Shown here: in pieces, positions 50,682 to 59,963 of the stretch
How positions within the stretch are numbered: position 1 is the stretch's first letter
Layout of the letters: every line of letters begins with the position of its first letter
DNA from: Methylococcus sp. EFPC2
Lineage (GTDB): Bacteria > Pseudomonadota > Gammaproteobacteria > Methylococcales > Methylococcaceae
Direction: 5' to 3'
Length of the DNA stretch: 64,000 nt
NCBI RefSeq assembly: GCF_016925495.1
Contig: NZ_CP070491.1
Coordinates: forward strand, 3,670,001-3,734,000
Notes under the pieces: model-generated
The model's database searches: none
What the model saw: the letters and a program-made list of their open reading frames with translations, nothing else
What the model was told of the DNA's origin: nothing
Position numbers and translations under genes: made by a program

Positions 50682-51155
50682 TCAGATCAGGATGAACAGC
50701 AGGCCGACGCCCAAGGACATCACGCCGGCTTTCCAGGGCCACCACAGACCGCGCCAGGAGAGTCGGATGATGAGCCAGCGGCGCGCCAGCCAACGTTTGG
50801 CGGCGGGGAGCACCTTGCGCTTTTTCCAGCGCCAGATTGCCCGCAGTATGAAAAACGCGAGCACCAGCTTGATGGGGGAGGTCACCCAGGCCGTGTACAT
50901 CTCCGCTTCCCAGGGTTCGAGGCCGAACCAGCCCTCGACCGCGTCTTCGAGAAACTCCTCGCTGCCTTCGACCGCCAGAAAAATCCCTTCCCCTATCAGT
51001 TCCAGCAGTTCCCAACCGAACACGACCAGAACTTCGCCCAGTCCGATGAGGAGCAGGATGATGCCTGCAAACCAGGCCAAGGGCTTCCAGCCGGGATTGG
51101 CGGGAATGTCGTCCGGCAGATTATCGAGCGTATACGCAGGTTCTTTATCTGACAT
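50682..51155 (-). CDS. small membrane protein of unknown function
   Basis: 157 residues with two or three hydrophobic segments (about 26-50, 92-108 and 138-157), Trp-rich basic loops (RWKKRKVLPAAKRWLARRW) and an acidic centre (EGSEEFLEDAVEGW). It looks like an inner-membrane protein with a basic cytoplasmic loop. I do not recognise the family. It lies past a terminator that ends the 6S RNA unit and is convergent with the LonB-like gene (3-nt gap). The start ATG 51155 follows the terminator by about 25 nt. Confidence 0.65.
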   Translation of the reverse strand: MSDKEPAYTLDNLPDDIPANPGWKPLAWFAGIILLLIGLGEVLVVFGWELLELIGEGIFLAVEGSEEFLEDAVEGWFGLEPWEAEMYTAWVTSPIKLVLAFFILRAIWRWKKRKVLPAAKRWLARRWLIIRLSWRGLWWPWKAGVMSLGVGLLFILI

Positions 51156-51180
51156 AGGCGCGTACGGTAGGAGATATGGA

Positions 51181-51199
51181 AAAAGCCCGCTTACGGGCG
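51181..51199 (-). terminator. rho-independent terminator of the 6S RNA unit
   Basis: On the minus strand, GCCCG, loop TAAG, CGGGC and five Ts. It lies about 135 nt past the 6S RNA 3' end and about 25 nt before the start codon of the small membrane protein gene, so it can end the zapA/6S transcript. Confidence 0.75.
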
Positions 51200-51333
51200 T
51201 CGAACGTGGCCCCGGGGAGGCCTGGATGAAGCTGTCTGTGCGGGGTGCTCACTGCCGATATGACGCAAGGCCCTTCGGGGCGCATGGGATTCCCGCCGTG
51301 CGGCTGCACTGAGGGTTCGCCAAAGGCCGAATG

Positions 51334-51528
51334 GAGACGTATTCCCCGCCTGCGCCGTAACACACTTTCGCCCTTGAACCGTTGGTTCAGGTGGGAACGG
51401 TAAGCCGCGAATAAGGCTTTCCGCGCGGAGCGGACCTGCGCACATCGCGGGCCGGAACGTTCCCGGGGTTAAGAATTAGGCTCAAGAAAAAACCCAGAGT
51501 GCTTCGAGCGCTGCAGGGAATACGTGCT
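51334..51528 (-). ncRNA. ssrS: 6S RNA (ssrS)
   Basis: The minus-strand sequence folds as 6S RNA. The 5' end (ACGTATTCCCTGC) pairs with the 3' end (GGGGAATACGT) over about 10 bp. Conserved inner segments match E. coli 6S RNA: CTTGAGCCTAATTCTTAACC at the 5' side, and AAGCCTTATT and CACCTGAACCAACGGTTCAAGG at the 3' side. The position, directly downstream of zapA, is the standard one. 6S RNA holds sigma70-RNA polymerase in stationary phase (established). The 5-formyltetrahydrofolate cycloligase gene that often follows is absent. End coordinates are approximate. Confidence 0.88.
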
Positions 51529-51573
51529 TAATTCTACTCGTTCGGCGTCCGGCTGCAAATGCCCGTCATACGA

Positions 51574-51873
51574 TTATTCCTCATTCAGGGCCGAGTCTAT
51601 GCGGTCGTGCATGGCCGAGACCCGGTTGCCCAGTTCGCCGGCCAGTTCCTTGTTCTCGCGGCGCAACTGGGTGAGTTCGTGAGCGATGTTGAGCGCCGCC
51701 ATCACCGCAATACGCTCCGTCCCGATCACGCGGCCGGTGTCGCGGATTTTGCGCATTTTTCCATCCAGGTAACGTGCGGCCAGCAGCAGCTCGTGCTCTT
51801 CGTTGTCCGGGCAAACAACCGGATATTCCTTGCCCAAAATCAAGACGTTGACGGGCGGGCGCGATTCACTCAT
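51574..51873 (-). CDS. zapA: cell division protein ZapA
   Basis: 99 residues; binds FtsZ and bundles protofilaments. It starts MSESRPPVNVLILGKEYPV and continues with the family core (PDNEEHELLLAARYLDGKMRKIR, ERIAVMAALNIAHEL), then a coiled-coil tail. The ATG 51873 overlaps the stop of the upstream ZapB-like gene (ATGA), and a longer frame from 51972 is therefore rejected. 6S RNA follows on the same strand after about 45 nt, the usual arrangement. Confidence 0.94.
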   Translation of the reverse strand: MSESRPPVNVLILGKEYPVVCPDNEEHELLLAARYLDGKMRKIRDTGRVIGTERIAVMAALNIAHELTQLRRENKELAGELGNRVSAMHDRIDSALNEE

Positions 51874-52097
51874 GGTTCTTGTCCCATCGATTTCAGGCGG
51901 GTGATCATCGCTTCGATTCGGTTTCTCGCGAGGGCGGTCTTTTCCGCCGACAGCGCGCGTTCTTGGGACCAATCCTCGAAACGGGCTTTGAGGGTGACAT
52001 TTTCTTTCCGAAGCTGCTCGCAGAGTGTCACGAGCGCCTCGATTTTTTCTTGCAGCCGGATCAGCTCCGTGTCGAGGCCGGCGTATTCGGAATTCAA
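51870..52097 (-). CDS. ZapB-like coiled-coil protein (TIGR02449 type)
   Basis: 75 residues, almost entirely a heptad-rich helix (LDTELIRLQEKIEALVTLCEQL, then RKENVTLKARF). This fits the small coiled-coil family that lies before zapA in gammaproteobacteria and is likened to ZapB. Coupled to zapA by ATGA overlap. A division role is inferred from its neighbour and coiled coil. Confidence 0.8.
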   Translation of the reverse strand: MNSEYAGLDTELIRLQEKIEALVTLCEQLRKENVTLKARFEDWSQERALSAEKTALARNRIEAMITRLKSMGQEP

Positions 52098-52185
52098 GGT
52101 TCCCGTCCTCTCAAGACACTGGCTTTCGGGTCATTATGCCAAGGTGTTAGGATAATAAAATCGTAGCGGCGTCACAAGGCAAGCC

Positions 52186-52725
52186 ATGATCTCCGATATA
52201 TCGTATGAAGAAGCGCAGGACGCAATGTCCCGGGCTTCCGCCCCCATGAGCGTCGCGGAAGGACACGGCATATTGGCCGGTTTGCTATGCGTGGATGCGC
52301 GGGCGCTTTGCGACCAATGGTTGGCCTTGTTGTTCAGCGACGGCGCGGGCAAGGGGCCGGACGACCGGGGGCTGGCGCTCTTGAGCGACTTGTGCGAGCA
52401 GACCCGCACTCAATTGGCCGACGCCGATTACAGTTTTGAACTATTGCTTCCCGACGAAGAGAGCGAGCTGAGCGAGCGGGCCGAAGCATTGGGCGACTGG
52501 TGTCGAGGCTTTTTGTACGGGGTGGGGTTCTCGCGCGGAAACGCGGAGTGGCCGGCGGACGCGGGCGAGGTGTTGCGTGACCTGGTGGAGGTTACGCGGC
52601 TGGACTTCGAAGTCTCTGGCGAGGCCGACGAACAGGCTTACGCCGAGATCACCGAATTCGTCCGCATGGGCGTTTACCTGGTGAGGGCGGATTTGAACCA
52701 GGCCACTTCCCCTATCCTGCATTGA
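52186..52725 (+). CDS. ygfB: UPF0149 (YgfB/YecA) family protein
   Basis: 179 residues, soluble and acidic. The family pattern is visible: VAEGHGILAGLLCVD near 24-38, WCRGFLYGVGF near 105-115 and YAEITEFVRMGVYLVRAD at the end. Function in E. coli YgfB is poorly known; in Pseudomonas a related protein affects AmpC regulation (from memory). It is divergent from the zapB-like/zapA unit by 88 nt and precedes pepP by 2 nt and ubiH; this order (ygfB-pepP-ubiH) is widespread in gammaproteobacteria. Confidence 0.95.
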   Translation: MISDISYEEAQDAMSRASAPMSVAEGHGILAGLLCVDARALCDQWLALLFSDGAGKGPDDRGLALLSDLCEQTRTQLADADYSFELLLPDEESELSERAEALGDWCRGFLYGVGFSRGNAEWPADAGEVLRDLVEVTRLDFEVSGEADEQAYAEITEFVRMGVYLVRADLNQATSPILH

Positions 52726-52727
52726 CC

Positions 52728-54041
52728 ATGACGATTTCCAGCGAATTCAAGCAACGCCGCAAGCACTTAATGCGGCGCATGAAGAAACGGAGCCTGGCCC
52801 TGATAGCCGCCGCACCGGCGGCCAGGCGCAACCGCGATGCCGAATATCCCTACCGGCAGAACAGCGACTTTTATTATCTGACCGGATTCAACGAACCGGA
52901 CGCCGTCGCCGTGTTTATACCGGGGCGCGAACAGGGCGAGTTCATCCTGTTCTGTCGGGAATACGACGAAACCATGGCGATCTGGACCGGCCGGCACGCC
53001 GGCCTGGACGGCGCGCGCGAGCAGTTTGGCGCGGACGAAGCCCATCCCATAGGCAAGTTGGACGAAGTGCTCCCGAGCCTGATGGACGGCCGGGAGCGCC
53101 TCTATTACCCACTGGGCGACGAGGGCTTGCGCTCCCGTATCTCCACGATCCTGGCGGCTTTGCGTGAACGGGCCCGCGCGGGCGTGCGTCCGCCGTCGGC
53201 CCTGATCGATCTCGACGGCCTGGTTCACGAGATGCGCTTGTTCAAGAGTCCCGCCGAATTGGCCAGCATGCGCAGGGCGATGGAGGTCTCGGCCGCCGCG
53301 CATCGCCGCGCCATGCGCATCTGCCGGCCGGGCTTGCGGGAGTACGAGATCGAGGCGGAGCTGCTGCACGAATTCACGCGCCAGGGTCTCCGCTCGCCCG
53401 CTTATTCCAGCATCGTCGCGGGCGGCAACAACGCTTGTGTCCTGCACTACATCCATAACGAAGACGTGCTGCAGGACGGCGATCTGCTGCTCATCGACGC
53501 GGGCGCGGAATGCGACAACTATGCCGCCGACATCACCCGCACATTCCCCGTCAACGGCCGCTTCACCGCGCCGCAACGGCAGCTTTACGAGCTGGTGCTC
53601 GACGCGCAGGCGGCGGCCATCGCAAGCATCCGGCCCGGCAGGCGCTGGAACGAGCCTCACGAAGCGGCCGTGCAGGTCTTGACCAAGGGACTGGTCAAGT
53701 TGGGGTTGCTGCGGGGGCGCGTTGCCAAGTTGATCCATGATGAAGCCTACAAGAAGTTCTACATGCACCGCACCGGCCACTGGTTGGGCATGGATGTGCA
53801 CGACGTGGGCGATTACAAGGCCGGCGACGACTGGCGCGTCCTGGAGCCCGGCATGGTGCTGACCGTCGAGCCTGGTCTGTATGTCTCCGAGTCCTGCGCG
53901 GACGTGGAAGAACATTGGCGCGGCATCGGTATACGCATCGAGGACGACGTCCTCGTGACCGAAAAAGGCTGCGAAGTGCTTACCGCGGCGGTACCCAAGA
54001 GCGTGGCAGACATCGAAGCGCTGATGCGGGCGGAGATGTGA
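52728..54041 (+). CDS. pepP: Xaa-Pro aminopeptidase
   Basis: 437 residues, M24B peptidase removing N-terminal residues before proline. The N-terminal creatinase-like domain begins with RRKHLMRRM and includes the conserved YPYRQNSDFYYLTGF. The C-terminal pita-bread domain carries metal ligands: DAGAECDNYAADITRTFPV (two Asp), HRTGHWLGMDVHD (His), EPGMVLTVEPGLYV (Glu), and IRIEDDVLVTEKG (Glu). The ATG 52728 follows the ygfB stop by 2 nt; a TTG (52722) is also in frame. ubiH starts in its stop codon (GTGA). Confidence 0.96.
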   Translation: MTISSEFKQRRKHLMRRMKKRSLALIAAAPAARRNRDAEYPYRQNSDFYYLTGFNEPDAVAVFIPGREQGEFILFCREYDETMAIWTGRHAGLDGAREQFGADEAHPIGKLDEVLPSLMDGRERLYYPLGDEGLRSRISTILAALRERARAGVRPPSALIDLDGLVHEMRLFKSPAELASMRRAMEVSAAAHRRAMRICRPGLREYEIEAELLHEFTRQGLRSPAYSSIVAGGNNACVLHYIHNEDVLQDGDLLLIDAGAECDNYAADITRTFPVNGRFTAPQRQLYELVLDAQAAAIASIRPGRRWNEPHEAAVQVLTKGLVKLGLLRGRVAKLIHDEAYKKFYMHRTGHWLGMDVHDVGDYKAGDDWRVLEPGMVLTVEPGLYVSESCADVEEHWRGIGIRIEDDVLVTEKGCEVLTAAVPKSVADIEALMRAEM

Positions 54042-55240
54042 GCGGCGACTTCGACCTGCTGATCGCCGGTGGCGGTCTGGTCGGCGGAAGTCTGGCTCTC
54101 GCCCTGCGCAATACCGGTCTGCGCATCGGCATCGTCGAGTCGCAGCCCGAAGCGCAGAGGCTTGCTGCGCCGGCTGGCGAACGTGCCCTCGCCCTGTCCT
54201 GGGGTTCCGTCCAGATCCTCGAGCAACTGGGGATTTGGCGCGGCGCGGCGGAGCAGGCGACACCCATTACCCGCATCCATGTGTCGGACCGTGGGCATTT
54301 CGGCAAGACTCGGCTGAGCGCGGATCGCGTCGACATGCCCGCACTGGGTTATGTCGTGCGGGCCAAGGTGCTGGAAGCGGAAATCGCCCGACTGCTCCAG
54401 GAGGGTCCGGTGGAGTGGCTGTGTCCGGCCCGGGTGGTCGGCGTCAAGGCCGGTCCCGATGCGGCGCATGTCAGTCTCAACCGGAATGGCATAAGCGACA
54501 CCCGGTCCGCCCGTCTGCTGGTCGCCGCCGACGGCGGTTTGTCCACGGTCCGGTCCTTGCTTGAAATTCCCCAGACGGTACGCGACTACGGGCAGACCGC
54601 GCTCGTGACCGAGGTGGCGACCGAGAGGAACAACCGCGGCGTGGCTTACGAACGTTTTACCCGCAGCGGGCCGCTGGCTTTTCTGCCGGTGGGCAAGCGC
54701 AGGTGTTCCGTGGTTTGGAGCCTGGCGCCGGAAGAGGCCGAGGCATTGCGGGTCGAGCCGGAGCAGGCGTTCATCGCCCGGCTGCAGGCCGCCTTCGGTT
54801 ATTGGCTGGGCGAACTCTCGCCGCTTACCCCGAGGCAATGCTTCCCTCTCAAACTGGTGCGGGCCGGGCGCATGGTGGACGAGCGCGTGGTCCTGATCGG
54901 CAATGCCATGCACCAGTTGCATCCGGTGGCGGGGCAGGGTTTCAATCTCGGTTTGCGCGATGTCGCCGTGTTGGCGGGGCATGTCGACGCGCAGTTGGGG
55001 TTTGCGGCGGATATCGGCGATAGAGAGTTTCTCGATCGTTACGCCGGTGCCCGCCGGAGCGATCTCGACGCGGTGATCCGGATGACCGACAGCCTGGTTC
55101 GCGTCTTCTCCACGGAGGGCGCGTGGGCTGCGGGGCTGCGTAATGCGGGCATGCTGGTGCTGGACAATCTTCCCGCGGCAAAGAGGCTGCTGATGAGCTA
55201 CGCGATGGGGCGCGGCCAGGGCGTTCCGCGCGTGGGGTGA
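54038..55240 (+). CDS. ubiH: 2-octaprenyl-6-methoxyphenol hydroxylase
   Basis: 400 residues of a flavin hydroxylase in ubiquinone synthesis. Motifs: FAD-binding DLLIAGGGLVGGSLALAL (5-22), the DG motif at AADGGLSTVRSLL (near 165), and the FAD-ribityl motif VVLIGNAMHQLHPVAGQGFNLGLRDV (near 285-310). This supports a member of the UbiH/UbiI/UbiF group; pepP-ubiH neighbours favour UbiH. The GTG start overlaps the pepP stop (GTGA), with pepP and ygfB in the same operon. Confidence 0.92.
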   Translation: MSGDFDLLIAGGGLVGGSLALALRNTGLRIGIVESQPEAQRLAAPAGERALALSWGSVQILEQLGIWRGAAEQATPITRIHVSDRGHFGKTRLSADRVDMPALGYVVRAKVLEAEIARLLQEGPVEWLCPARVVGVKAGPDAAHVSLNRNGISDTRSARLLVAADGGLSTVRSLLEIPQTVRDYGQTALVTEVATERNNRGVAYERFTRSGPLAFLPVGKRRCSVVWSLAPEEAEALRVEPEQAFIARLQAAFGYWLGELSPLTPRQCFPLKLVRAGRMVDERVVLIGNAMHQLHPVAGQGFNLGLRDVAVLAGHVDAQLGFAADIGDREFLDRYAGARRSDLDAVIRMTDSLVRVFSTEGAWAAGLRNAGMLVLDNLPAAKRLLMSYAMGRGQGVPRVG

Positions 55241-55265
55241 CGGCGCCCGGGCGCGCAATTTGGCC

Positions 55266-55296
55266 TTGTCTATTCCCGAGTGTTTTTGTGTACAAT
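55266..55296 (+). promoter_or_regulatory. possible promoter of the peroxiredoxin gene
   Basis: TACAAT (55291-55296) is a 5/6 match to the -10 consensus; TTGTCT (55266-55271) is a weaker -35 at 19-nt spacing. This gives a leader of about 95 nt with two GC-rich hairpins (near 55323-55338 and 55340-55356) before the AGGAG at 55386. Confidence 0.45.
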
Positions 55297-55398
55297 CCAA
55301 GACGCTGTTTCAATTCTCCCGGCCCCGATTTTTCGGGGCGCGCGCCGCGCGGCGCGTCAGGGCAACCCCAGTCTGGCACTATCAAGCAGGAGATTTAA

Positions 55399-56004
55399 AT
55401 GAGCGTTTTAGTTGGCAAGCAGGCACCCGATTTCAAGGCCTCGGCCGTTCTGGCAGACGGCTCCATCGTCGACAGCTTCTGGCTTTCCAAGGAAACCAAG
55501 GGCAAATATGTCGCCGTGGTCTTCTATCCGCTGGATTTCACCTTCGTCTGCCCCACCGAGCTGATCGCCCTGGATCACCGCATCGAAGAATTCAAGAAGC
55601 GCGGCGTGGAAGTGATCGGCGTGTCGGTCGATTCGCAGTTCTCCCATGTGGCCTGGCGCAACACGCCGGTCGACAAGGGCGGCATCGGCCCGGTCAAGTA
55701 CACCCTGGTTTCCGATCTCAGCCATGAAATCGTCAAGGCTTACGACGTGGAAGTCGAAGGCGCGGCGGTGGCTTATCGCGGCACCTTCCTGATTGACAAG
55801 TCCGGTGTCGTCCGCCATCAGGTCGTCAACGATCTGCCGCTGGGCCGCAACATCGATGAGCTGATCCGCATCGTCGACGCCCTGCAGTTCTTCGAAGAGC
55901 ATGGCGAAGTTTGCCCCGCCGGCTGGAACAAGGGCCAGGCTGGCCTCAAGGCCGATGCCGAAGGCATCGCGTCTTACCTGAGCCAGAACGCCGACAAGCT
56001 GTAA
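55399..56004 (+). CDS. 2-Cys peroxiredoxin (AhpC/Prx1 type)
   Basis: 201 residues; reduces peroxides. The peroxidatic Cys lies in DFTFVCPTE near residue 51, and the resolving Cys in HGEVCPAGWNKGQ near 173; the C-terminal tail ends SQNADKL without the YF-type extension obvious in robust-sensitive forms. AGGAG precedes the ATG by 8 nt. It is monocistronic: a promoter-like site lies upstream and a strong terminator downstream. Which reductase supplies electrons (AhpF or thioredoxin) cannot be told; no ahpF lies nearby. Confidence 0.95.
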   Translation: MSVLVGKQAPDFKASAVLADGSIVDSFWLSKETKGKYVAVVFYPLDFTFVCPTELIALDHRIEEFKKRGVEVIGVSVDSQFSHVAWRNTPVDKGGIGPVKYTLVSDLSHEIVKAYDVEVEGAAVAYRGTFLIDKSGVVRHQVVNDLPLGRNIDELIRIVDALQFFEEHGEVCPAGWNKGQAGLKADAEGIASYLSQNADKL

Positions 56005-56025
56005 TCGAGGCTTTAAGCTCGCATG

Positions 56026-56055
56026 AAAACGCGCCGTGACCCGGCGCGTTTTTTT
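56026..56055 (+). terminator. rho-independent terminator of the peroxiredoxin gene
   Basis: AACGCGCC and GGCGCGTT form the stem, with TTTTT following. It begins 22 nt past the stop; the minus-strand gene at 56067 ends just beyond it, so it may serve both. Confidence 0.9.
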
Positions 56056-56066
56056 ATGCGCAAGCT

Positions 56067-56363
56067 TCAGGTCGACGGTGTTTCGGCGCTCTTGGCGTTG
56101 CGCAAGAATACAAGCCAGACGACATAGGCGACCGCGGCGCCAACGAAAATGGAGGAATGACCGACCAGGCTGGACTTGAATGCCGCTCCCTGGTTGTGGA
56201 GGGAGGCCAGCCAGGGTTTGGCGACCAGCAAGCTCCAGATGAAGTTGGGCACGTAAAACGAAATCAGGCCCGCGATGCCCCATTGGGCCGCTGGAACGCC
56301 CTTGGATGCAGCGATTTTGTAAAACCATATCGTGATGGCGACGGCGACCAGACCACCTAGCAT
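56067..56363 (-). CDS. small membrane protein of unknown function
   Basis: 98 residues with three hydrophobic helices (about 4-21, 30-50 and 70-88) and short loops. The ATG 56363 has GGAGG 7 nt upstream, preferred over the GTG at 56375. I do not recognise a named family. It is convergent with the peroxiredoxin gene and divergent from ilvB. The fold resembles many small inner-membrane proteins of unknown role. Confidence 0.7.
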   Translation of the reverse strand: MLGGLVAVAITIWFYKIAASKGVPAAQWGIAGLISFYVPNFIWSLLVAKPWLASLHNQGAAFKSSLVGHSSIFVGAAVAYVVWLVFLRNAKSAETPST

Positions 56364-56603
56364 ATTATCCTCCACTTCAATGTTTTCGATGTTGTCGGAC
56401 CGATACGGGGATCGGGACGGTTACGATACCGGACTCGTCCGATAACTTCACCGGATTTCTGTGTCGTCCCGGGGGGAGCGTGTCGGCGCTATTGACTGAA
56501 ATCGACAAGCCTAGTAGTTTTGTCGGCCATTTTGACCCGTGCGGTCAGCCAAGATGAGGGCGTTTTCTACAGCGCCCCGATTCGTTTTTACAGGGTGAAA
56601 ATC

Positions 56604-58334
56604 GTGGAGCTCAGCGGCGCGGAAATCCTAGTCCAGTGTCTGAAAGACGAGGGCGTTGAATTTATTTTCGGCTACCCGGGCGGGTCGGTGCTGCACATCT
56701 ACGACGCCCTGTTCAAGCAAGATGCCGTCAAGCATATTCTCGTGCGCCACGAACAGGGTGCGACCCATGCGGCCGACGGCTACGCCCGCGCCACCGGCAA
56801 GCCCGGCGTGGTGCTGGTCACCTCGGGGCCGGGCGCGACCAATGCCGTGACCGGTATCGCCACCGCTTATATGGACTCCATTCCGCTGGTGGTCATCACC
56901 GGCCAGGTGCCGCTGCCCGTCATCGGCAGTGACGCTTTCCAGGAGGCCGACATCGTCGGCATCACACGCCCCTGCGTGAAGCACAATTTTCTGGTGAAGG
57001 ACGTCGCCAAGCTGGCCGAAACCATCAAGAAGGCGTTCTACATCGCGGCCTCGGGCCGGCCGGGGCCGGTCGTCGTCGACTTGCCCAAGAACCTGACCGA
57101 CCCCAACATCAAGGTTCCGTACGAATACCCCAAGACCGTCAGCCTGCGCTCCTACAATCCTTCGGTCAAAGGCCATCGCTGGCAGATCAAGAAGGCGGTG
57201 GATCTGCTGTTGAGCGCCAAGCGCCCGATGATCTACAGCGGCGGTGGCATCGTCCAGGGCGAGGCATCGCAACAACTGACCGAATTGACCCGCCTGCTGG
57301 GTTATCCGATCACCAACACCCTCATGGGCTTGGGCGCCTATCCGGGCACGGACAGGCAATTCGTCGGTATGCTCGGCATGCACGGCACCTACGAAGCCAA
57401 CATGGCCATGCACGAATGCGACGTGCTGTTCGCGGCCGGCGCGCGCTTTGACGACCGCATCACCGGCAAGATCGCTGAGTTCTGTCCGCATGCCAAGATC
57501 ATCCACGTCGACGTGGATCCGGCTTCCATCTCCAAGACGGTCCGGGTGGACATCCCCGTGGTCGGCGAGGCGGCTCCGGTGCTACAGGAAATGATCGAGG
57601 TGATCCGCGGGGGCGAGCAGCGGCCTGACCATGTCGCCCTGAGCAAGTGGTGGGAGCAGATCGAGCGTTGGCGCGCCGTCAATTGCCTGGCCTACGACCG
57701 CAGCGGCAAGGTCATCAAGCCGCAATACGTGATCGAACAGTTGTGGGAACTCACCCAGGGCGATGCCTACATCACGTCCGACGTCGGCCAGCACCAGATG
57801 TGGGCGGCGCAGTTTTACAAGTTCGACAAGCCCAGGCGCTGGATCAATTCCGGCGGACTCGGCACCATGGGCTTCGGCCTGCCGGCCGCGATCGGCGTCA
57901 AGCTGGCGTTTCCCGAGGCCGACGTCGCCTGCATCACCGGCGAGGCGAGCATACAGATGTGCATACAGGAGCTCGCCACCGCTCTGCAATACCGCACGCC
58001 GATCAAGATCATCAACCTGAACAACGGTTACATGGGCATGGTGCGGCAGTGGCAGGAATTCAGCTACGAGAGCCGTTATTCGCATTCCTACCTGGAGACC
58101 CTGCCGGATTTCGTCAAGCTGGCGGAGGCTTACGGTCATGTCGGCCTGCGCATCGAAAAGCACGCCGACGTCCGGCCGGCTCTGGAAGAGGCTTTCAGGC
58201 TGAAGGACCGTACCGTGTTCCTGAACTTCCTCACCGACCCGACCGAGAACGTCTACCCCATGATCGAGGCGGGCAAGGCACATCACGACATGCGCCTGGC
58301 GCCCGGCGTCAACACGGATACGGAGCTTGCCTGA
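56604..58334 (+). CDS. ilvB: acetolactate synthase large subunit
   Basis: 576 residues from GTG 56604; ThDP enzyme making 2-acetolactate and 2-aceto-2-hydroxybutyrate, first common step to branched-chain amino acids. It has the N-terminal ThDP-activating Glu (RHEQGATHAADGYARATG near residue 48), a central FAD-like domain, and the C-terminal ThDP/Mg motif (ITGEASIQM, then NNGYMG; the third motif residue is Ala where Gly is often seen). AGGGTGA lies 6 nt before the GTG and the resulting N-terminus (MELSGAEIL) fits the family, so the longer frame from 56520 is rejected. ilvN follows by 3 nt. ilvI is an equal name. Confidence 0.94.
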   Translation: MELSGAEILVQCLKDEGVEFIFGYPGGSVLHIYDALFKQDAVKHILVRHEQGATHAADGYARATGKPGVVLVTSGPGATNAVTGIATAYMDSIPLVVITGQVPLPVIGSDAFQEADIVGITRPCVKHNFLVKDVAKLAETIKKAFYIAASGRPGPVVVDLPKNLTDPNIKVPYEYPKTVSLRSYNPSVKGHRWQIKKAVDLLLSAKRPMIYSGGGIVQGEASQQLTELTRLLGYPITNTLMGLGAYPGTDRQFVGMLGMHGTYEANMAMHECDVLFAAGARFDDRITGKIAEFCPHAKIIHVDVDPASISKTVRVDIPVVGEAAPVLQEMIEVIRGGEQRPDHVALSKWWEQIERWRAVNCLAYDRSGKVIKPQYVIEQLWELTQGDAYITSDVGQHQMWAAQFYKFDKPRRWINSGGLGTMGFGLPAAIGVKLAFPEADVACITGEASIQMCIQELATALQYRTPIKIINLNNGYMGMVRQWQEFSYESRYSHSYLETLPDFVKLAEAYGHVGLRIEKHADVRPALEEAFRLKDRTVFLNFLTDPTENVYPMIEAGKAHHDMRLAPGVNTDTELA

Positions 58335-58337
58335 GTC

Positions 58338-58829
58338 ATGCGACACATCATCTCCATCTTGATCGAAAACGAGTCCGGCGCCTTGTCGCGGGTAGCTGGG
58401 CTGTTTTCCGCGCGCGGCTACAACATCGAGTCGCTCACCGTCGCGCCGACCCAGGATCCCACGCTCTCGCGCATGACCCTGGTGACCACCGGCAACGAGG
58501 AAATCGTCGAGCAGATCACCAAGCAGCTCAACAAGCTGATCGACGTGGTCAAGTTGATCGACATTTCCAGCGCGACCCACATCGAGCGCGAACTGATGAT
58601 GGTGAAGGTGCGGGCGGTCAACGGCCAGCGCGAGGAAATCAAGCGCCTGACGGAGATCTTCCGCGGCAGCATATTGGACGTCACGACGGCCACCTACGTG
58701 GTCGAGGTGACCGGCGAGAAGAGCAAGCTGGACGCCTTTCTGGACGCGGTGGGCGAGGAGCACATCATCGAGGTGGTGCGTTCCGGCGCGACCGGCATCA
58801 CCCGCGGCGACAAGGGTTTGAGTGTTTGA
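58338..58829 (+). CDS. ilvN: acetolactate synthase small (regulatory) subunit
   Basis: 163 residues, two parts: an N-terminal ACT domain (ISILIENESGALSRVAGLFSARGYNIESLTV, residues 4-34) that binds valine for feedback inhibition, and a C-terminal dimer domain (about 80-163; EREL, DVTTATYVVEVTG, TGITRGDKGL). Length matches the IlvH/IlvN short form. It follows ilvB by 3 nt and precedes ilvC by 66 nt. The complex controls carbon flow to valine, leucine and isoleucine. Confidence 0.96.
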   Translation: MRHIISILIENESGALSRVAGLFSARGYNIESLTVAPTQDPTLSRMTLVTTGNEEIVEQITKQLNKLIDVVKLIDISSATHIERELMMVKVRAVNGQREEIKRLTEIFRGSILDVTTATYVVEVTGEKSKLDAFLDAVGEEHIIEVVRSGATGITRGDKGLSV

Positions 58830-58874
58830 TCCGACGGCCCGCCAGGCGGCCGTGATCGGTTTTTGCAGAGCTGA

Positions 58875-59912
<1,038 letters not shown>

Positions 59913-59923
59913 GAGCGGCGTGC

Positions 59924-59950
59924 CGCCCGGACGGCTGCGCCGTCCGGGCG
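59924..59950 (+). repeat. perfect 12-bp hairpin between ilvC and pssA
   Basis: CGCCCGGACGGC, loop TGC, GCCGTCCGGGCG. It starts 12 nt past the ilvC stop. There is no T run, so it is more likely an mRNA-stabilising or processing hairpin, leaving pssA in the transcript, than a terminator. Confidence 0.7.
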
Positions 59951-59963
59951 GGCCGGGATAGCC

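Noticed and set aside
51200-51333. Possible 5-formyltetrahydrofolate cycloligase after the 6S RNA
   Set aside because: Only about 135 nt with no coding frame; the gene is absent here.
56493-56521. TTGACT with TAGTTT at 17-nt spacing as the ilvB promoter
   Set aside because: The -35 is good but the -10 matches only 3 of 6; too weak to list as a feature.
56554-56598. A 14-codon frame upstream of ilvB as a possible leader peptide
   Set aside because: It overlaps the ilvB ribosome binding site and start, has almost no Val, Ile or Leu codons, and no hairpin follows.
57940-57970. Ala in place of Gly in the acetolactate synthase ThDP motif (GEAS) as an inactivating change
   Set aside because: The rest of the motif and catalytic Glu are intact and I cannot exclude that this variant is common in relatives; not enough to claim loss of function.
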